NCBI RefSeq assembly: GCF_004011505.1
Contig: NZ_SAUN01000001.1
Coordinates: forward strand, 6,661,501-6,725,500
From: Nonomuraea polychroma
GTDB lineage: Bacteria > Actinomycetota > Actinomycetes > Streptosporangiales > Streptosporangiaceae
Reading direction: 5' to 3'
Length of the DNA: 64,000 nucleotides
Part shown: positions 59,585 through 64,000 of the stretch, piece by piece
Numbering within the stretch: position 1 is the first letter of the stretch
Layout: every line of letters begins with the position of its first letter
The notes under the pieces: generated by a model
The model's database searches: none
Told to the model about the DNA's origin: nothing
The model's input: only the letters and a program-made list of their open reading frames with translations
Translations under genes and position numbers: made by a program

Positions 59585-59926
59585 TCACCGCGTCCCCTCC
59601 CGGCCCGCAGTGCCCGGCCACTTCACCTGCACTCCCCCGAACAGCCACGTCACCGCGACCGCAGCCCGCTCCCACCCCGGCGTCACCGTGACCGCACGCC
59701 GCCCACACCGCTCCGTCCGGGCAACCGCACGTAGCCCAGACCGCCGGGTCACCACGACCGCACGCCGCCCGCTCCACTCCGTCCCGGCAACAGCACGTAG
59801 CCCAGACCGCCGGGTCACCACGACCGCACGCCGCCCGCTCCACTCCGTCCCTGCGGCCACATTCGCCGCATGTTGCACACAGCTCCGCAACACCTCAAGC
59901 TCACCGTGTGCACGCCGCCGGGTCAT
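59585..59926 (-). CDS. Repeat-containing ORF inserted between mreC and mreD
   Basis: 113 aa starting MTRRRAHGELEVLRSC, with its ATG overlapping the mreC stop (ATGA at 59923-59926). The middle consists of 22-residue in-frame repeats (GTEWSGRRAVVVTRRSGLRAVA), 2 full plus a degenerate third, encoded by 66-bp tandem DNA. It is basic, with no membrane helix. The coupling signal argues for translation; the low-complexity content argues for caution. In most genomes mreC and mreD abut. Confidence 0.4.
   Translation of the reverse strand: MTRRRAHGELEVLRSCVQHAANVAAGTEWSGRRAVVVTRRSGLRAVAGTEWSGRRAVVVTRRSGLRAVARTERCGRRAVTVTPGWERAAVAVTWLFGGVQVKWPGTAGREGTR
59683..59851. repeat. 66-bp tandem repeat, about 2.6 copies
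   Basis: The block 59727-59785 recurs at 59793-59851, a 66-bp period with almost no changes. A third, more diverged partial copy lies at 59683-59726. The period is a multiple of 3 and keeps the frame open. Confidence 0.88.
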
Positions 59927-60801
59927 CGGGATCTCTCCTTGGGAGGCAGCACCGTGTCACGGGGATCCCGCTCGGGCCCGTCCACCACCACACCCACCAC
60001 GTCGAGCGCGGTCAGATCGGCGTACGGCCGGGCATAGGCGATGCGGGTCAGTTCCCCGGGCGTCGACTCCACCCGCTCGATCACCCCGATCGGCACCCCG
60101 GGCACGTAAGGCCGCCCGTTCTGGGAGCCGAAGCTGACGATGCGCCCGCCCCTGGTCAGCGGCGCCGTGGAGTCGAGGAGCCGAAACTGGACGAGCCTCC
60201 CGTGCTCTCCCACCCCGTGCACGACCCCGATCTCCTTGCCGCGTTCCAGCCGTGCCCCAGCGGCGGAGGCCGGGTCGCTGAGGAGCACCACCGTCGAGGT
60301 GCGGGCGGCGGCGTGGATCACCCGCCCGACCAGCCCGTCGCCATTGAGCACGGTCATCTCGGTCCGCACCCCGTCAGCGGTGCCCGCGTCGATCTGGACG
60401 GCGTCCTCGAACCCCGGCTGCCCGCGCCTCGCGACCACGTTGGCCGGGACGATCTTGTATCCGCCCGCCCCTGCAAGGCCGAGCAGCTTCTTGAGCTCAT
60501 TGGAGCGAGCCGTGTCGAGCTTTCCCGCGAGCAGCCCCGTGCGCAGCTTCGCGTTCTCCTCCCTGAGGGCCCTGATGCGTTCCTGTGCGCTGGGCGCGGA
60601 CAGGATGGCCTGCACGAACGCGCCGACGGGCCGCAGGAGCCCACCGCCGAACTGCTCGGCCGTGCCGAAGACCCACGCCCCCGCCGCACGCAGTGGGCGC
60701 AGCGGCGAGTTGTCGCCGGTCCGGTGGTCGATGGTCAGGATGACCAGAGCCGCCGTCAGCAGCACTCCGAGGATCAGCCGGGCCCGGCGCGAGTCTCTCA
60801 T
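59923..60801 (-). CDS. mreC: Rod-shape-determining protein MreC
   Basis: 292 aa. One N-terminal helix (RLILGVLLTAALVILTID), a coiled coil (AQERIRALREENAKLRTGLLAGK), and the beta-rich MreC domain (VVARRGQPGFEDAVQIDAGTADGVRTEMTVLNGDGLVGRVIHAAARTSTVVLLSDPASAAGARL). Extracytoplasmic elongasome scaffold linking MreB to PBP2. The ATG shares a base with the mreB stop (TGATG). Confidence 0.94.
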   Translation of the reverse strand: MRDSRRARLILGVLLTAALVILTIDHRTGDNSPLRPLRAAGAWVFGTAEQFGGGLLRPVGAFVQAILSAPSAQERIRALREENAKLRTGLLAGKLDTARSNELKKLLGLAGAGGYKIVPANVVARRGQPGFEDAVQIDAGTADGVRTEMTVLNGDGLVGRVIHAAARTSTVVLLSDPASAAGARLERGKEIGVVHGVGEHGRLVQFRLLDSTAPLTRGGRIVSFGSQNGRPYVPGVPIGVIERVESTPGELTRIAYARPYADLTALDVVGVVVDGPERDPRDTVLPPKERSR

Positions 60802-61832
60802 CACTGTCGCGACTCCGGCACCAGGACCTCTTTCAGCGCCTCGAACTCCTCGGCACACTTGCCCGATCCGATGGCGACCGAGTCGAGAGGGTTGTCGACG
60901 AGATGCACCGGCATGCCCGTCTCGGCCTTGACCCGCTCCTCTAGCCCTTTGAGCAGAGCGCCCCCTCCGGTGAGCGCGATGCCACGATCCATGATGTCGC
61001 CGGTCAGCTCGGGCGGGCACTTGTCGAGCGTGACCCTGATCGCGTCCACGATCATGTTCACCGGCTCCTCGATGGCCTTCCTGATCTCCTCGCTCGAGAT
61101 GATGACGTTCTTAGGCAGCCCGCTGACCAGGTCGCGCCCGCAGATCTCCACATGCGAGCCCTCGTCGGCAGGAAAGGCCGAGCCGATGGCCATCTTGATC
61201 TCCTCGGCGGTACGCTCGCCCAGCATCAGCGAGAACTCCTTCTTGGCGAAGGCGATCACCGCCTGGTCGATCTCGTCACCGCCCACCCTGATCGACTGGC
61301 TGGTGACCACGCCCCCCATCGAGATGATCGCCACGTCAGTGGTGCCGCCGCCGATGTCGACGACCATGTTGCCGGTCGGCTCGTGCACCGGAAGCCCCAC
61401 CCCGATGGCGGCAGCCATGGGCTCCTCGATGATGTAGACCTTTCTGGCGCCCGACTGGTAGCCGGCTTCCTTCACCGCCCGCTGCTCGACGCTGGTGATG
61501 CCACTGGGCACGGCGATGATGATGCGCGGCTTGGCGAAATGCCGCCGCTTGTGCGCCCTTTGGATGAAATAGCGCAACATTCGCCCGGTGATGTCGAAGT
61601 CGGCGATCACGCCGTCCTTCAACGGACGCATGGCGATGATGTTGCCAGGCGTACGACCGATCATTCGCTTGGCCTCGATGCCAACCGCAACGATCTTGCC
61701 CGTAGTGGTGTTGATCGCCACGACTGACGGCTCGTTGAGCACGATGCCCCGGCCGCGCACGTAGACCAACGTGTTGGCGGTGCCCAAGTCGACCGCCATG
61801 TCACGGCCGAGGAACGCGAGCTTGCTGCCCAT
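60801..61832 (-). CDS. mreB: Actin-like cell-shape protein MreB
   Basis: 343 aa. Actin-fold motifs: phosphate-1 VDLGTANTLVYV, connect-1 DGVIADFDITGRML, phosphate-2 MVVDIGGGTTDVAIISMGG and adenosine motif GIALTGGGALLKGL. Length matches MreB from ATG 61832 with GGAGGG upstream; the longer frame to 61907 is not needed. First gene of mreB-mreC-(ORF)-mreD-mrdA-rodA. In mycelial actinomycetes MreB acts mainly in aerial hyphae and spore walls. Confidence 0.96.
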   Translation of the reverse strand: MGSKLAFLGRDMAVDLGTANTLVYVRGRGIVLNEPSVVAINTTTGKIVAVGIEAKRMIGRTPGNIIAMRPLKDGVIADFDITGRMLRYFIQRAHKRRHFAKPRIIIAVPSGITSVEQRAVKEAGYQSGARKVYIIEEPMAAAIGVGLPVHEPTGNMVVDIGGGTTDVAIISMGGVVTSQSIRVGGDEIDQAVIAFAKKEFSLMLGERTAEEIKMAIGSAFPADEGSHVEICGRDLVSGLPKNVIISSEEIRKAIEEPVNMIVDAIRVTLDKCPPELTGDIMDRGIALTGGGALLKGLEERVKAETGMPVHLVDNPLDSVAIGSGKCAEEFEALKEVLVPESRQ

Positions 61833-62157
61833 GGGGAACGGAGCCCTCCGTAAACGTCGTCGCAAATGACTACGGATCGAATTCGAATCGTAACGTGACG
61901 TACCCACCGATGGGTGCGATCAGGCTCCGCGCCCGTCAAAAATCTCCAGCCCCAACCTCAACCGCAATTTTGCCCGGATTGCACCACAACATCCGACCAG
62001 CGTCTGGAACGTTCCAGGACGCTCAACTAGTCACCCTAAGTAGCCGCCTCACACCGTACGGCAGCCCACCGACAGAATCCGCTACCCACCCGCCGCCGAA
62101 AAGCCGCGTGCCCGCGCAGCTGATCAGCTGCGCGGGCGCGGGCGGAGCGCGAAACGA
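61833..62157. other. Promoter region of mreB and ndk terminator
   Basis: 325 bp without a gene. The left part holds mreB regulatory DNA, including an AT-richer stretch GATTCGAATTCG near 61870-61890. The right part has the ndk terminator at 62110-62137. No other structure seen. Confidence 0.5.
62110..62137 (-). terminator. 28-bp perfect palindrome downstream of ndk
   Basis: A perfect self-complementary stretch centred on TGATCA (62110-62137), GC-rich, followed on the minus strand by a CTTTT. It forms a 13-14 bp stem and is likely the ndk terminator. Confidence 0.7.
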
Positions 62158-62568
62158 CTAGAACCGGTCCGGGAAGAAGATCTTGATCTCCCTGGCGGCG
62201 GACTCGGGGGAGTCGGAGCCGTGCACGACGTTCTCGCCGATCTCGAGTGCGTGGTCGCCGCGGATCGTGCCGGGCGCCGACTTCACCGGGTCGGTGGCGC
62301 CGGCGAGCGCGCGGAAGGCCTCGACTGCGCGCGGGCCCTCGAGCACCATGGCGACGAGCGGCCCCGACGTGATGAACTCGACGAGCTCGCCGAAGAACGG
62401 CCGCTCGGCGTGCTCGGCGTAGTGGAGCTTGGCGGTGTCGGAGTCGAGGGTGCGCAGGTCCATCGCCACGACCTTGAGGCCCTTGCGCTCCACACGGGCG
62501 ATCACGTCACCGATGAGGCCGCGCTTAACCCCGTCGGGCTTGATCAGGACAAGAGTGCGCTCGGACAC
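62158..62568 (-). CDS. ndk: Nucleoside diphosphate kinase
   Basis: 136 aa. LVLIKPDGVKRGLIGDVIARVERKGLKVVAMDL at the start and the catalytic His in GDHALEIGENVVHGSDSPESAAREI (NxxHGSD). Exchanges terminal phosphates among NTPs. GTG start with AAGGAG. Followed by the mreB operon after a terminator. Confidence 0.97.
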   Translation of the reverse strand: MSERTLVLIKPDGVKRGLIGDVIARVERKGLKVVAMDLRTLDSDTAKLHYAEHAERPFFGELVEFITSGPLVAMVLEGPRAVEAFRALAGATDPVKSAPGTIRGDHALEIGENVVHGSDSPESAAREIKIFFPDRF

Positions 62569-62728
62569 TTGGAGTTCTCCTTCGAACAGATTGGGGTCGC
62601 GGCTTGTCGGCGTCCGGCCTCACCGCGAGAACGCTTCACGGGGCCGTGGGCCCGCGCGTCGCCGTAACTGGGCCCTCAGCTTACCGCCCCGCGCCCGTAT
62701 CCTCGTTTCCCGTGGGGATCTGGGCCGT

Positions 62729-64000
62729 CTATGGGGATGCGGCGTCTTCGGGCGAATTCCCTTGCGGCGGCACAGCCGGGGCCGTTCCCTCAGGGTCGGC
62801 CGGCTCGTCGCCGCCGCTCGGCGGTCTCACCTTGTCGAAGGCCCCCTGAGACGACACCGGCAGCACGATCCGCGGAACGATCCCGGTCGGCCCATCCTCG
62901 TCGCCACCGCCCGCCGCCTCACCACCGCCAAGTCTTCGAGCTCCGGCATCAGCGCCACCACCAGGCGCACTTCCGGCCTCCGCTCCCGCTTCAGCCGCGC
63001 TTCCCGCCTCCACGCCACCCTGTGCACCCCGCTCTCCACCATCAGCAGCCGCTCCAGCGGTCAGATCAGCACTGCCGTCAGTGGCCCCGGCGCTCGTGCG
63101 GTCGCCGCGCCCGGCAGCCTTCCGGTCGGCACGGCCCTCGCTTCCCTTGGAGGCCCGCTTGCCGCCACGCCCGGCAATCCGGGCATCCACCCGATCCCCT
63201 CTGCCGACCGCACCCACACCGTCTCCGCGATCACCGCCACCGACCGCAGCCCCGCCATCTCCGCGATCACCGCCACCGACCGCAGCCCCACCGACTGCGC
63301 AATCAAGCCCGCCGACAGCCTCCGAGCCCACGCGATCGACTACGTCTCCCGTGCTCCCGCGAGGAGCCGCGTCGCTACCTACGCCATCAGCGCTCGGGAC
63401 GTCCCCCCACTTACGCCCGCCCCCCACGCCGGAGGACTCCACGCCCCCACCGGCCGGCCCGCCCTGGGCGTCATCCTGCGAGAAGCCCGCACCATCTCCC
63501 GCGGGGCCCGGCACGGGCAACGCGTCTCCGCCATCACGCGGGTCGCCACCGTCGTCGCCGGTAGGAGCATCCCTGCAGTCCTCCGCCCCTGGTCCTGCGG
63601 TTGATGGACCGTCATCCGGCCCGGCCGTCGCCTCGTCGCCAGGCCGCCGCGCCATCAAAGCCGCGAGCACGATGACCGCCACCACCAGGAAGCCGCCGAT
63701 CAATGCCCACCAGTGCAACGCCCCGACGAAGTTGTCGACCAGCTCCTGAGCCGACTTCACCCCGTCCAGCATGGCCATCTGCACGCCCGTGCCCAGCAGA
63801 AAACCCGCCAGCACCCCGGCGAAGCACAGCGACAACCCGAACGCCGCCGTCCCGATGCTCACTTCCTGCAGCGTGGCCGTCAACGCCACTGCCGCCCCCA
63901 CAGCGAGCAGCGTGAACGGCACCGCCAAAACGAGCCCGTCGGCCGACGGCACCACAACCCGCACCGAACACAACCCCACCACCATGGACAACAGCCCGAG
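62729..64000 (-). CDS. Membrane protein with very long Gly/Asp-rich C-terminal tail, 5' end cut off
   Basis: The reading frame is open to the right window edge (a TTG at 63991 is internal-looking), so the N-terminus is missing. The visible part begins with four hydrophobic helices (VVVPSADGLVLAVPFTLLAVGAAVALTATL, AAFGLSLCFAGVLAGFLLGTGVQ, WWALIGGFLVVAVIVLAALMARR and the edge helix). They resemble the end of an MFS-type carrier. About 290 residues of Gly/Asp/Ala-rich low complexity follow, with near-exact repeats (VGGGDRGDGGAA). The tail ends in an acidic Pro-rich piece. Function unknown. Confidence 0.5.
   Translation of the reverse strand, partial: LGLLSMVVGLCSVRVVVPSADGLVLAVPFTLLAVGAAVALTATLQEVSIGTAAFGLSLCFAGVLAGFLLGTGVQMAMLDGVKSAQELVDNFVGALHWWALIGGFLVVAVIVLAALMARRPGDEATAGPDDGPSTAGPGAEDCRDAPTGDDGGDPRDGGDALPVPGPAGDGAGFSQDDAQGGPAGGGVESSGVGGGRKWGDVPSADGVGSDAAPRGSTGDVVDRVGSEAVGGLDCAVGGAAVGGGDRGDGGAAVGGGDRGDGVGAVGRGDRVDARIAGRGGKRASKGSEGRADRKAAGRGDRTSAGATDGSADLTAGAAADGGERGAQGGVEAGSAAEAGAEAGSAPGGGADAGARRLGGGEAAGGGDEDGPTGIVPRIVLPVSSQGAFDKVRPPSGGDEPADPEGTAPAVPPQGNSPEDAASP

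Overview
The window is very GC-rich, with strong third-position GC, many GTG/TTG starts and dense short-range operons. Its gene content (ECF41 sigma factor, Ser/Thr kinase, WYL and GntR-TetR regulators, DyP peroxidase, secreted GH51 and CE1-CBM2 enzymes, MreBCD-PBP2-RodA, and the rne-rplU-rpmA-obgE-proBA-nadD-rsfS backbone) points to a mycelial actinomycete. A Streptosporangiaceae/Nonomuraea-like chromosome is my inference. No rRNA, CRISPR, integrase or intact insertion sequence was seen.

Layout. (1) 1-5.9 kb: a sugar-uptake and arabinofuranosidase locus (lipoprotein binding protein, LacI regulator, secreted GH51) with a set of matching LacI-type operators. (2) 5.9-9.1 kb: metallophosphoesterase, two tandem DUF4236 mini-proteins, VOC protein and two small P-loop proteins. 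(3) 9.1-16.1 kb: a MacB/FtsX-type ABC exporter, a NarL-type response regulator and a double-module histidine kinase lying tail to tail on a shared CTAG, and a membrane protein whose upstream region shares a sequence motif with the ABC/regulator promoter. (4) 16.1-22.6 kb: tRNA-Ala, an ECF41 sigma factor with a recognisable own promoter, an HTH + Clp-N pair with twin palindromic operators, an AlaX-type editing protein, an MFS exporter, a small membrane/SRPBCC operon and TudS. (5) 22.7-35 kb: accessory metabolism (DyP, a NhaA-DsbA fusion, NmrA-like, WYL regulator, a TGT-like orphan, CE1-CBM2 esterase, processive GT2 with a 33-aa membrane peptide, dicarboxylate symporter). (6) 35.3-38.9 kb: a second identical tRNA-Ala beside a decayed coding remnant, then a GntR-TetR fusion regulator divergent from an FAD monooxygenase.

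(7) 38.1-64 kb is mostly housekeeping on the minus strand. It holds nadD-rsfS-phosphatase, M48 protease, Ser/Thr kinase, proBA, obgE, rpmA, rplU, rne, two radical-SAM-linked proteins, the elongasome operon mreB-mreC-(repeat ORF)-mreD-mrdA-rodA, ndk, and the 3' part of a membrane protein gene cut by the window edge. Neighbouring stop/start overlaps (ATGA, TGATG, TTGA) are common and were used to choose starts.

The most unusual items are the kinase with a degenerate first catalytic module, the convergent overlapping two-component pair and its shared operator-like motif, the HTH/Clp-N pair, the TGT-like orphan, the in-frame repeat ORF inside the mre operon, and several coding minisatellites. No single wholly new multi-gene system can be claimed from the sequence alone.
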